Shown: positions 15,464-23,154 of the stretch, piece after piece | Numbering within the stretch: position 1 is the first letter of the stretch | Layout: each line of letters starts with the position of its first letter | NCBI GenBank assembly: GCA_045546975.1 | Contig: JAZQDV010000008.1 | Coordinates: 62,001 to 126,000 of the forward strand | Length of the DNA: 64,000 bases | Reading direction: 5' to 3' | DNA from: SIG480 sp045546975 | GTDB lineage: Bacteria; Bacillota; Clostridia; Oscillospirales; JAAYXM01 | Program-made: the position numbers and the translations under genes | Notes under the pieces: generated by a model | Database searches by the model: none | Told to the model about the DNA's origin: nothing | What the model saw: the letters and a program-made list of their open reading frames with translations, nothing else

Positions 15464-17714
15464 ATTCATAGCCTCCTTCCGCTGCTATCATAATCTGACC
15501 GAGAGAAATTCCCTCGTCGTTTGTTGAAACTCTTTTGTGGGTATACACCTCAAAGCCTTCATGTGAAAAGCGTGAGGTAATGCCTTTGAGCAAATACATA
15601 TTCTGGAAAGTTCCGCCCGAGAGCACGACTTTTTTTATGCCACTCTCCTCCGCGATGAGCTTTGTCATCGAAGCCGAGTAATCTATAATGGTGTTCATAA
15701 AAACTGCGGAAATTTCACCCACAGATTTCCCGTTTTTCAAATCCTCATGAATCTCCTTTATCATCTCGCGCCAGTCGAAGACGTATTTTGAGGAGATTTT
15801 ACCGATAGTATACGGATATACTCGGGAAATTCCATCCTCCGCCGCGGCTTCAAGGAGAATTGCCGCCTGTCCCTCATAGCTTGCGTGCCTCTTTACACCG
15901 AGGATTGCGGAAACCCCGTCAAAGAGCCTGCCCATACCTCTTGAGGAAGGACAGTTGATGCCCCCGCTAAGCTGTTTTGTGATTTCTTCTGCAGCATCTC
16001 CAAAATAACCGCGCGCAGAAACCCCCGATGTCTCAAGAAGCGAGATTCCGATTCTTGACACTTCCTTTATGGCAACATCACCGCCGGGAAGTGCTATCGG
16101 ATACATTGTACCCGCGTGGCGAATTTCAGTATACCCTCCGACAAGGAACTCTGCACCGCAGATTTTCCCCTCGGGTGAAAGCCCCGTTCCGTCAAAGACT
16201 ATGCCTATGCAGTCGTCGCGGAGTCCGTTATCTGCCATGCACGATGCCATGTGTGCGTGGTGGTGCCACACGCGATACAGCGGAATGTTTTCGTTCTCTG
16301 CTCGCTCCTCGGCATAGCGGGTCGAGAGATAGTCGGGGTGCAAGTCGCAGACTACCCCTTGCGGCTTAATATCAAGTATATTTTCAAAATGCTTTATCTG
16401 CTCCTCAAAATTCTCGAGACTTTCGAGGTTTTTAAGGTCGCCTATATGCTGACTCGGGAAAACGTGGTTTTCACGGGATAAGCAAAACGATGCCTTCTGC
16501 TCCGCACCGCAGGCAAGAAGGCGCGGAAGGAGGCTTCCGGTTGTTACGGGATACGGACAGTATCCCCGGCTTCGCCTTGCAAAGTACGGGCTTCCGTTAA
16601 ACTCCCACAAAAGTGAGTCGTCACACCTTACGTGAATTTCGCGGTCGTTTAAGAGAAAACCGTCTGCAATTCCCGAAAGGTTTTTTAGAGCATCTTCGTT
16701 TTTATATACAATAGGTAAATCCGAAAAATTTGCACTCGTCATCACAAGACTTTTCACATCGCCTGACAAAACAAGGTGATGCACCGGCGTATAGGGGAGC
16801 ATAATGCCGATATTTCCGTTCTCGCTTATATGCATATTCTCTTTCCTGTCCTTCTTTTTGAGAAGGACTATCGGACGCTGAGGTGACAGAAGAAGTCTTT
16901 TTTCTGCCGAGTTTATGACAGCGTACTTTTCCGCCTCTTTTATATCGCGGCACATAATCGCAAACGGCTTTTCGTCACGCCTTTTCTTCTCTCGCAAAGA
17001 GTTCACAAGGCAAGGGTCACAAGTTTTACACGCAAGGTGGAATCCGCCAAGGCCCTTTATCGCGATAATTTTTCCCGCGTCAAGTCGCTCCTTTGCGAAC
17101 TCTATCGCGTCCCCGGATATTTCCTCTCCCCCGGCATTACAGAAATAAAGTCTCGGTCCGCAAGAATTACAGCAGGTCGGCTCTGCATGGTAACGGCGGT
17201 TGTCTATATCCGTATATTCCTCTTTACAGGACGGACACATAGGAAAGTCCTTCATCGTGGTATTTTTTCTGTCATACGGAATGTCGCGGACAATGGTAAA
17301 ACGCGGCCCACAGTTTGTACAGTTTATAAACGGATGTTTTTTTCGTTTCCCTTTTTCGTCAAAAAGCTCGCGGAGACAGTCGTCGCACGTTGCAATATCG
17401 GGTGATATCAGCGTTCTGCGGTGGGAATCTGAAATGCTGTCCTCAATAACAAAATCCTCATAACCCGAAAGTTCTTCAGAAAACTCAACCACAATATCCT
17501 CAATAAACGAAAGCGGCGGTGCGCTTTCCCGGAAGTTTCCGAGGAACTCCTCAATTCTTCTGCGCTCTCCCTCAAGGGAAAGTGATACGCCATATGTCGT
17601 GTTCCGCACTCTGCCGCAAAGGCAAAATTGCGCAGCACGCTTTGCAGCGAACGGACGAAAGCCCACTCCCTGAACAATTCCGCTTATTTTTATTTCCGCG
17701 TGATTTTTTGGCAT
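15426..17714 (-). CDS. hypF: Carbamoyltransferase HypF
   Basis: A 762-residue enzyme that moves the carbamoyl group of carbamoyl phosphate to the C-terminal Cys of HypE, the first step towards the cyanide ligands. Domains in order are acylphosphatase (about 1-92, with SGIVQGVGFRPF), two zinc fingers (C110/C113 with C132/C135; C160/C163 with C182/C185), a YrdC-like domain (about 200-380) and a Kae1/TobZ-like domain with HHAHMASCMADN and VFDGTG. The stop lies inside hypC. The start follows the end of the Crp/Fnr-type regulator by one base. Confidence 0.96.
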   Translation of the reverse strand: MPKNHAEIKISGIVQGVGFRPFAAKRAAQFCLCGRVRNTTYGVSLSLEGERRRIEEFLGNFRESAPPLSFIEDIVVEFSEELSGYEDFVIEDSISDSHRRTLISPDIATCDDCLRELFDEKGKRKKHPFINCTNCGPRFTIVRDIPYDRKNTTMKDFPMCPSCKEEYTDIDNRRYHAEPTCCNSCGPRLYFCNAGGEEISGDAIEFAKERLDAGKIIAIKGLGGFHLACKTCDPCLVNSLREKKRRDEKPFAIMCRDIKEAEKYAVINSAEKRLLLSPQRPIVLLKKKDRKENMHISENGNIGIMLPYTPVHHLVLSGDVKSLVMTSANFSDLPIVYKNEDALKNLSGIADGFLLNDREIHVRCDDSLLWEFNGSPYFARRSRGYCPYPVTTGSLLPRLLACGAEQKASFCLSRENHVFPSQHIGDLKNLESLENFEEQIKHFENILDIKPQGVVCDLHPDYLSTRYAEERAENENIPLYRVWHHHAHMASCMADNGLRDDCIGIVFDGTGLSPEGKICGAEFLVGGYTEIRHAGTMYPIALPGGDVAIKEVSRIGISLLETSGVSARGYFGDAAEEITKQLSGGINCPSSRGMGRLFDGVSAILGVKRHASYEGQAAILLEAAAEDGISRVYPYTIGKISSKYVFDWREMIKEIHEDLKNGKSVGEISAVFMNTIIDYSASMTKLIAEESGIKKVVLSGGTFQNMYLLKGITSRFSHEGFEVYTHKRVSTNDEGISLGQIMIAAEGGYEYVSCNTARDSRD

Positions 17715-17715
17715 A

Positions 17716-18363
17716 TCAGATCAACATCTCAATTCTTCGTCTGTCGTTTTTTATAATACCCTCATCGCTCATGCGACGCAGCTCACGCATCATTGCGCTG
17801 CGGTCAGCACAGATATACTCTGCAAGGTATGAAAGCGAGAAGGGAAGCTCAAAGGCCGCATTTCCTGCGCGCTGTGAGTACATCGAAAAGAGACACATCA
17901 GCTTTTCTCTTATCGATTTGTTGCTCAAAACCTCAATGCGTTCAGAAAGTCGCTTTGCCTTTTTCGTGACTACCCTAAACATATTTTCAACAACAGTTGT
18001 GTGGCATTCACAAGCGTTTTTGCAACGCTTTGAAATACTCTCATGCGCAACAAACGCCACCTCACAATCCTTTTCGCACATAACGAAAACACCGTGTGTC
18101 GCATCTGCCTCAAACGCGAACATCTCACCGAAAACATCATTTTCAGAAAGGTCCTCAAGCACAATTCTGTTTCCTGCGGCATCAATGCGGATGAGCGACA
18201 CGCTGCCTGACATAATTATACCGAGTTTTCCGTGCGTGCGGTCAAAATCGCAGATGGTTTCGCCCGCTTCGTATTTTTGTTTCTGAACATTGAAGCACGA
18301 TATCATCCGTGCCTTATCAGAATCCTTTACGCCCTCAAACAAAAAGGTTTCTTCAACTTTCAA
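17716..18363 (-). CDS. Crp/Fnr-family transcriptional regulator
   Basis: A 215-residue regulator with an N-terminal cyclic-nucleotide-binding-like beta barrel (about 10-120), a long dimerisation helix (about 120-150) and a C-terminal winged helix (about 170-212). The start is TTG with GGAGGTG seven bases upstream. Nine Cys residues are present, including C114, C118 and C120 close together, so sensing by thiols or a metal cluster is possible. The order of Cys residues is not that of classical Fnr. It is the first gene before hypF, cotranscribed with the hyp genes, and divergent from rubrerythrin across a 16-bp palindrome. Control of both sides is inferred from position. Confidence 0.88.
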   Translation of the reverse strand: MKVEETFLFEGVKDSDKARMISCFNVQKQKYEAGETICDFDRTHGKLGIIMSGSVSLIRIDAAGNRIVLEDLSENDVFGEMFAFEADATHGVFVMCEKDCEVAFVAHESISKRCKNACECHTTVVENMFRVVTKKAKRLSERIEVLSNKSIREKLMCLFSMYSQRAGNAAFELPFSLSYLAEYICADRSAMMRELRRMSDEGIIKNDRRRIEMLI

Positions 18364-18377
18364 AAAAATTCACCTCC

Positions 18378-18393
18378 TGTTGCAAATGCAACA
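18378..18393. promoter_or_regulatory. Perfect palindromic operator between the Crp/Fnr-type regulator and rubrerythrin
   Basis: TGTTGCA-AA-TGCAACA, a perfect 7-2-7 inverted repeat of the size bound by Crp/Fnr dimers. It abuts the ribosome site of the regulator on the minus strand. Its centre lies about 44 bp upstream of the expected rubrerythrin start, and about 18 bp downstream of the regulator's expected start. Confidence 0.7.
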
Positions 18394-18394
18394 G

Positions 18395-18423
18395 AATTTT
18401 CTTTGTCTTTATGATACTATAAT
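18395..18423 (+). promoter_or_regulatory. Candidate activator-dependent promoter of rubrerythrin
   Basis: A perfect -10 TATAAT (18418-18423) with no recognisable -35 at 16-18 bp (AATTTT or close). The palindromic operator lies just upstream, as at activator-dependent promoters. Confidence 0.5.
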
Positions 18424-18439
18424 TTCAACAAAAAGTAAA
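18411..18439 (-). promoter_or_regulatory. Candidate promoter of the Crp/Fnr-hyp operon
   Basis: Read on the minus strand: TTTACT, a 17-bp spacer, TATCAT. It overlaps the rubrerythrin -10 region on the other strand, so the two promoters should compete. Confidence 0.5.
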
Positions 18440-18470
18440 TACTTTTTCATTAAAGAGAGGAGAATTTTCA

Positions 18471-19010
18471 ATGGAATTCAAGGGTTCAAAGACAGAAGCT
18501 AATCTCCAGACAGCATTTGCAGGAGAAAGCCAGGCAAGAAACAAATATACATACTTCGCATCAAAAGCAAAGAAGGAAGGCTACGAGCAGATAGCTGAAA
18601 TCTTCACAGAGACTGCAAACAACGAGAAGGAGCACGCAAAAATCTGGTTCAAGCTCCTCTGCGGCGGTGAAATCGCATCTACTCCCGAAAACCTCAAGGC
18701 AGCTGCTGAAGGTGAGAACTATGAGTGGACAGATATGTACGCTACATTTGCAAAGGAAGCAAAGGAAGAGGGCTTTGACAAGATCGCATTCCTCTTTGAT
18801 GCAGTTGCAAAGATTGAGAAGGAGCACGAGGAAAGATACTTAAAGCTTCTTTCAAACGTAGAGTCAGGCGCTGTTTTCTCACGCGAAGGTGACGTTGTAT
18901 GGCAGTGCAAGAACTGCGGACACACACATATCGGCGCAAAGGCTTTGGAAGTTTGCCCGGTTTGTGCACATCCGAAGGCATATTTTGAAATTCTCAAGAA
19001 AAACTATTAA
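18471..19010 (+). CDS. rbr: Rubrerythrin
   Basis: A 179-residue cytoplasmic peroxidase of anaerobes that reduces hydrogen peroxide with electrons from a rubredoxin-type partner. The N-terminal ferritin-like domain shows the diiron ligands in AGESQARNKY, NNEKEHAKIW and the later KIEKEHEER. The C-terminal rubredoxin domain binds iron through C146xxC149 and C162xxC165. GAGAGGAG before the ATG is a strong ribosome site. It faces the Crp/Fnr-hyp operon and is followed by a terminator and a rubredoxin-bearing flavoprotein that could donate electrons. Confidence 0.97.
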   Translation: MEFKGSKTEANLQTAFAGESQARNKYTYFASKAKKEGYEQIAEIFTETANNEKEHAKIWFKLLCGGEIASTPENLKAAAEGENYEWTDMYATFAKEAKEEGFDKIAFLFDAVAKIEKEHEERYLKLLSNVESGAVFSREGDVVWQCKNCGHTHIGAKALEVCPVCAHPKAYFEILKKNY

Positions 19011-19020
19011 TAAACTGAAA

Positions 19021-19049
19021 TTCCCATCGAGTCATCGGTGGGAATTTTA
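19021..19049 (+). terminator. Terminator after rubrerythrin
   Basis: A 10-bp stem with one G-T pair (TTCCCATCGA / TCGGTGGGAA), a GTCA loop, then TTTTAA. Confidence 0.75.
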
Positions 19050-19066
19050 ATCCAAGGGGAGATTCT

Positions 19067-19693
19067 ATGAATACTCACGCTTTTCATGATTTGTCATACG
19101 GCGTTTATATTGTGACGTCGCTTGACGGCAACCGCCGTGTCGGATGCGTTGCAAACAGCATAATGCAGATAACAAGCTCGCCTGCCACCTTTGCAGTTTC
19201 GATAAACCACGACAACTACACAAACAAGTGTGTTTTAGAGTGCGGAAAGTTTGCAATCTCAATCCTTCCCGAGAGCGCAGACAGCTCGCTCATCGGAACC
19301 TTCGGTTTTTCCTCAAGCCGTGACAAAGACAAGTTTGAGAGCGTTGCGGTAATCGAACGGGAAGGCCTTCCCGTCATTGAAGGTGCGAAGAGCTATATCG
19401 TCTGCCGTGTCATCGATAAACTGGAAACTTCTACACACACGGTATTTCTCGGCGAAGCACTTGATGCCGACACAATAAACGACGGCGACGTTATGACGTA
19501 TACTTATTATCACAAGGTCATAAAGGGCAAAGCTCCCAAAAACGCTCCGACATACATTGAGGAAGAAACAAAGGATGAGGCTCCTGTATGGAAATGCACA
19601 ATCTGCGGCTATGAACACGCAGCCGATGAGCTCCCCGACGGTTTTTCTTGCCCCATCTGCGGTGTCCCCAAATCAATGTTCGAAAAGAAATAA
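19067..19693 (+). CDS. Flavin reductase-rubredoxin fusion (high-molecular-weight rubredoxin type)
   Basis: A 208-residue protein joining a flavin reductase-like FMN-binding domain (about 1-155, flavoredoxin type) to a C-terminal rubredoxin with C177xxC180 and C195xxC198. Proteins of this build (Hrb of Moorella) take electrons from NADH and pass them to flavodiiron proteins or peroxidases. Its place 56 bp after rubrerythrin suggests it supplies reducing power for peroxide or oxygen removal; that pairing is inferred. GGGGAG before the ATG supports the start. A long hairpin follows. Confidence 0.9.
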   Translation: MNTHAFHDLSYGVYIVTSLDGNRRVGCVANSIMQITSSPATFAVSINHDNYTNKCVLECGKFAISILPESADSSLIGTFGFSSSRDKDKFESVAVIEREGLPVIEGAKSYIVCRVIDKLETSTHTVFLGEALDADTINDGDVMTYTYYHKVIKGKAPKNAPTYIEEETKDEAPVWKCTICGYEHAADELPDGFSCPICGVPKSMFEKK

Positions 19694-19708
19694 GCCAAAA
19701 TCCCAGAC

Positions 19709-19745
19709 AAATAAGCTGAGTAGCCTTAGGCTACTCAGCTTATTT
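19709..19745. terminator. Long perfect hairpin after the flavin reductase-rubredoxin gene
   Basis: A 17-bp perfect stem (AAATAAGCTGAGTAGCC and its complement) with a TTA loop. The A-rich and T-rich ends make it usable as a terminator in either direction. Confidence 0.75.
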
Positions 19746-19789
19746 GCCTTAAACATATGTATTACTCTGTACAAAGTGGAGAATATCAC

Positions 19790-19818
19790 TTGAAAAATCA
19801 ATACACTTACAGTATAAT
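19790..19818 (+). promoter_or_regulatory. Promoter of fucI
   Basis: TTGAAA, a 17-bp spacer and a perfect TATAAT. Confidence 0.75.
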
Positions 19819-19852
19819 TATATTATAGGAAATTGAAAGGGGCTGACTTTTT

Positions 19853-21655
19853 ATGGCAAACAAAACTTTAATCGGCGGCTATCCCGTAATCGGTATCAGA
19901 CCTATTATTGATGCACGCGGTGGCGCGCTCAAGCTTCGCGATTCTCTCGAGGATCAGACCATGGGCATGGCAATGGCTGCAAAAAAGCTTTTTGAGGAGA
20001 ACCTCCGCTATTCAAACGGCGAACCCGTAAAGGTAGTTATCGCTGACTCCACAATCGGACGCGTTCCCGAAGCTGCAGCTTGTGCAGAAAAGTTCAGAAA
20101 AGAAGGCGTAGACATCACTCTCAGCGTTACTCCCTGCTGGTGCTACGGCTCCGAGACAATGGATATGGACCCGAAGACAATAAAGGGCGTATGGGGCTTT
20201 AACGGAACAGAGCGTCCCGGTGCTGTTTACCTCGCAGCAGTTCTTGCATCTCATGCACAGAAGGGCCTTCCCGCTTTCGGAATCTACGGCCACGAGGTTC
20301 AGGACAGAGATGACGTTACAAACATCCCCGAGGATGTAAAGGAAAAGCTTCTCCGCTTTGGTCGTGCAGCTGTCGCAGTTGCAACCATGCGCGGCAAGTC
20401 ATACCTCCAGATCGGCTCACAGTGTATGGGTATCGGCGGTTCTATCATCGACCATGCATTTCTCGAAGAATACCTTGGTCTCCGTGTAGAATCCGTTGAC
20501 GAGGTTGAAGTTCTCCGCCGTATGGAAGAGGGAATCTACAACAAGGAAGAATACGAAAAGGCTCTTGCATGGACAAAGGCTCACTGCAAGGAAGGCCGTG
20601 ACGATAACCCCGACTCTGTAAAATTTACAAGAGAGCAGAAGGATGAGCAGTGGGAATTCACAATTAAGATGTACTGCATCATAAAAGACCTTATGCTCGG
20701 TAACAAGAATCTCCCCGACGGCTTTGAGGAAGAAAAGCTCGGCCACAACGCAATTGCTGCAGGCTTCCAGGGTCAGCGTCAGTGGACAGACCATTGGCCG
20801 AACTGCGACTACCCTGAGGCAGTTCTCAACTCCTCCTTCGACTTTGAAGGAAAGAAAGAGCCCATCATCCTCGCAACAGAAAACGACGTTCTCAACGGTA
20901 TCGGACTTCTCTTCGGAAAGCTCCTCACAAACCGTGCACAGATATTTGCAGATGTAAGAACATTCTGGTCGCCCGAGGCTACAAAGCGCGTTACAGGCTA
21001 CAAGTTCAAGGGCCACGCTGCAGAAAACGGCGGTATCATCCACCTCATCAACTCCGGTGCTGCTTGTCTTGACGCTTGCGGTGAATGCCGTGACGAAAAA
21101 GGAAACCCCGTTATGAAACAGTGGTGGGATGTAACGGAAGAGGATATCAAGAAGATGACCGATGCAACCGTATGGTGTGAGGCAGGTTATGACAACTTCC
21201 GCGGCGGCGGCTTCTCCTCTCACTACACAACACGCGGAGAAATGCCTGTTACAATGATGCGTCTCAACCTCATCAAGGGACTCGGCCCGGCAGTTCAGAT
21301 TGCAGAGGGCTGGACAGTAAAGCTTCCCGACGATGTTTCCGATGCTTTGATGGAGAGAACTAACCCGACCTGGCCGTGCACATGGTTCACACCGCGTTGC
21401 GACGGTATCGAGGGTAGCCCGTTTAAGAGCGCTTACGATGTTATGAACAACTGGGGCGCAAACCACGGTGCTATCTCCTACGGTCACATCGGCGCAGACC
21501 TCATCACACTTTGCTCAATGCTCCGAATCCCCGTTTCCATGCACAACGTTCCGAAGGACCAGATTTTCCGTCCGGCTGCTTGGAACGCATTCGGTATGGA
21601 TAAAGAGGGCGCAGACTTCAGAGCTTGCGCAACCTACGGTCCGCTTTACAAGTAA
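19853..21655 (+). CDS. fucI: L-fucose isomerase
   Basis: A 600-residue enzyme converting L-fucose to L-fuculose (the family also acts on D-arabinose). The N-terminus (GGYPVIGIRPIIDARGG) and the stretches GVWGFNGTERPGAVYLAA and GIYGHEVQDRDD are characteristic of FucI, and the length matches. AAGGGG before the ATG supports the start. It has its own promoter and terminator and no fucose kinase, aldolase or transporter beside it, so the rest of the pathway must be encoded elsewhere. Its abundant regular codon use suggests high expression. Confidence 0.96.
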   Translation: MANKTLIGGYPVIGIRPIIDARGGALKLRDSLEDQTMGMAMAAKKLFEENLRYSNGEPVKVVIADSTIGRVPEAAACAEKFRKEGVDITLSVTPCWCYGSETMDMDPKTIKGVWGFNGTERPGAVYLAAVLASHAQKGLPAFGIYGHEVQDRDDVTNIPEDVKEKLLRFGRAAVAVATMRGKSYLQIGSQCMGIGGSIIDHAFLEEYLGLRVESVDEVEVLRRMEEGIYNKEEYEKALAWTKAHCKEGRDDNPDSVKFTREQKDEQWEFTIKMYCIIKDLMLGNKNLPDGFEEEKLGHNAIAAGFQGQRQWTDHWPNCDYPEAVLNSSFDFEGKKEPIILATENDVLNGIGLLFGKLLTNRAQIFADVRTFWSPEATKRVTGYKFKGHAAENGGIIHLINSGAACLDACGECRDEKGNPVMKQWWDVTEEDIKKMTDATVWCEAGYDNFRGGGFSSHYTTRGEMPVTMMRLNLIKGLGPAVQIAEGWTVKLPDDVSDALMERTNPTWPCTWFTPRCDGIEGSPFKSAYDVMNNWGANHGAISYGHIGADLITLCSMLRIPVSMHNVPKDQIFRPAAWNAFGMDKEGADFRACATYGPLYK

Positions 21656-21666
21656 TAAGGATATAC

Positions 21667-21698
21667 AAAACGGAGTGGCAAGTGCCACTCCGTTTTTT
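21667..21698 (+). terminator. Terminator after fucI
   Basis: A 14-bp stem (AAAACGGAGTGGCA / TGCCACTCCGTTTT) with an AG loop and a T6 run. Confidence 0.9.
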
Positions 21699-21703
21699 CG
21701 TTC

Positions 21704-22630
21704 TTACGCTAGGCCATTAAAAATCATAATCAGTATCGGCATTGTGATAACGCAGCCTACTGTTGTAACTGCATTTATTGCAGTTGCGTACTCGGCGTCT
21801 TTGCCGTGGAGCTGTGAAAACTGCATGATCGTTGCTGCCGTCGGCGTAATCGTTGCAAAATACGTTATAAGCAAAATTGTCTTGGCATTTGCTATATTCA
21901 CACCGAGGATAACAAGCCGAAGCAGAAGCATAACAAGAATCGGACAGATGATAAGACGCGCAAAAAGCACAAGGTATAACCGTTTGTTTCGGAGAACTTT
22001 CCGAAAATCAACACTTGCCGCAAGCATTCCCGCTATAATCATACTTACAGGACCAAGCATACCTCCGAGAGACGACGTAATTTCACCGACAAAAGAGGGA
22101 AGCCTCAATCTCAGAAAGAGCATCACGAAACCTATAGCTATAACAATCATATTTACATTGAGAAGTATCTTCCTGACACTCGGCTTCTCCGACGAGAAGA
22201 GGCGTACTCCGTGAGTCCAGATAAATATAAGCTGAACAATTATAAATGCACTGCTGTAAATTACCCACTCATCCCCAAGGACGTACGCAACTATTGGAAT
22301 AATGAGATTCCCTGCGTTTGAATATATAATTGAGGCGCGTTCAACCTCTGTCGCCCCAAAGCGTTTTTTTAGGATTACATCAACTACAAGAAGCAGAATA
22401 TGTATAAGTATTGCCGCCAGAAAAGAGAGAACTATACCTTTTACTATGTCATCCGTTATCTCAACGTTAAAGGCATTTATAATCGCAGACGGCATAAGAA
22501 GATAGAGAGAAAGCTTTGTCAGAACAAGACTGTCCCCACTTTTTGTCACCTTTGCTTTAACTAAAACAAAGCCGATTATCATGATAATAAAAAGCTGCAG
22601 TATTTTATGCAGCAAAAGCTGTGCTACCAT
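21704..22630 (-). CDS. AEC-family (auxin efflux carrier-like) transporter
   Basis: A 308-residue inner-membrane protein with about ten hydrophobic helices in two inverted halves, as in the Mem_trans/AEC family, which exports or imports organic acids such as malate or malonate. Recognisable patterns are MPSAIINAFN near residue 50, YSNAGNLIIPIV near residue 110 and TPTAATIMQFSQLHG near the end. The substrate cannot be told from sequence. GAGGGGG upstream of ATG 22630 supports the start. It stands alone between two terminators. Confidence 0.88.
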   Translation of the reverse strand: MVAQLLLHKILQLFIIMIIGFVLVKAKVTKSGDSLVLTKLSLYLLMPSAIINAFNVEITDDIVKGIVLSFLAAILIHILLLVVDVILKKRFGATEVERASIIYSNAGNLIIPIVAYVLGDEWVIYSSAFIIVQLIFIWTHGVRLFSSEKPSVRKILLNVNMIVIAIGFVMLFLRLRLPSFVGEITSSLGGMLGPVSMIIAGMLAASVDFRKVLRNKRLYLVLFARLIICPILVMLLLRLVILGVNIANAKTILLITYFATITPTAATIMQFSQLHGKDAEYATAINAVTTVGCVITMPILIMIFNGLA

Positions 22631-22722
22631 TTTTATATGCCCCCTCGGTTCGATATTTCATATTATAGCACAAAACAAAGTTTTTTGAAATAATTGTATT
22701 TGCAGTGAAGCGTGAAAAATAA

Positions 22723-22754
22723 AAAAACTGACAAGTCGAGACTTGTCAGTTTTT
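22723..22754. terminator. Bidirectional hairpin next to the tRNA-derived repeat
   Basis: A 14-bp perfect stem (AAAAACTGACAAGT / ACTTGTCAGTTTTT) with a CGAG loop. On the minus strand it directly follows a copy of a tRNA-Ser 3' end including CCA, as a real tRNA terminator would. Confidence 0.8.
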
Positions 22755-22915
22755 GGCGGAGAAGGAGAGATGCATATTGCTTTGGCAATCTGCCCTGCTC
22801 GACGACCGCTCCGCACGGCAGAGCAGTACCCGTCTCGCACCAACTTCGCTAAAAACGATTATTAATCGTTTTCTTAACGCTCGTTGCCCCCTCGGAGTTC
22901 GAATCTCTCTTTTCT
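22754..22915 (-). repeat. tRNA-Ser-derived repeat element or tRNA remnant
   Basis: Positions 22754-22771 match the last 18 bases of the nearby tRNA-Ser gene in the same orientation (complement of the 3' end with CCA). Positions 22895-22909 repeat 15 bases of its T-arm in the opposite orientation. The two ends form imperfect inverted repeats (ATCTCTCCTTCTCC against ATCTCTCTTTTCTT). The 120-base middle has a 10-bp hairpin at 22852-22872 and a CTGCTC/GAGCAG pair, and no full cloverleaf. I read it as a small non-coding element built from tRNA ends; no protein gene is evident. Confidence 0.55.
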
Positions 22916-22918
22916 TTT

Positions 22919-22960
22919 TCAAAAAGCAAAACAGACACACTATCGTGTGTCTGTTTTGCT
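22919..22960 (-). terminator. Terminator of the tRNA-Ser gene
   Basis: On the minus strand, immediately after the encoded CCA, a stem of about 16-17 bp (AGCAAAACAGACACAC with its complement) and a four-base loop is followed by a T5 run. Confidence 0.88.
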
Positions 22961-23052
22961 TGGCGGAGAAGGAGAGATTCGAACTCTCGCGCCGCTTTCG
23001 CGACCTACGCCCTTAGCAGGGGCGCCTCTTCGACCTGCTTGAGTACTTCTCC
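22961..23052 (-). tRNA. tRNA-Ser (anticodon GCU)
   Basis: A 92-base gene with the long variable arm of class II tRNAs. The acceptor stem GGAGAAG/CTTCTCC with discriminator G and an encoded CCA is visible, the anticodon loop reads CTGCTAA (anticodon GCT), and the T-arm contains GTTCGAATC. It reads AGC and AGU codons. Its promoter lies at 23114-23142 and its terminator follows directly. Confidence 0.96.
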
Positions 23053-23070
23053 GTATCGATGAGTAAAAAT

Positions 23071-23100
23071 CGGTATTCGGTTTTCATAAGCCGAATACCG
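23071..23100 (-). terminator. Hairpin between the tRNA-Ser promoter and the tRNA
   Basis: A 10-bp perfect stem (CGGTATTCGG / CCGAATACCG) with a ten-base loop, followed on the minus strand by ATTTTTAC. It could end transcripts of the upstream membrane-protein gene, or form a leader structure of the tRNA transcript. Confidence 0.6.
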
Positions 23101-23113
23101 ACCCACTTGATAT

Positions 23114-23142
23114 ATTATAGTTTACTTTTTTATTTTCGTCAA
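23114..23142 (-). promoter_or_regulatory. Promoter of tRNA-Ser
   Basis: Read on the minus strand: TTGACG, a 17-bp spacer and a perfect TATAAT. Confidence 0.8.
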
Positions 23143-23154
23143 GAACTATTTTAG

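Noticed and set aside
20417..21487. Long open frame of 356 codons on the minus strand opposite fucI
   Set aside because: It lies entirely inside a well-supported gene, is very Cys/Val-rich without family features, has no ribosome site, and follows from the codon bias of fucI.
22754..22915. A second functional tRNA gene
   Set aside because: Only the 3' end of a tRNA is present; no D-arm, anticodon arm or matching 5' acceptor strand could be found.
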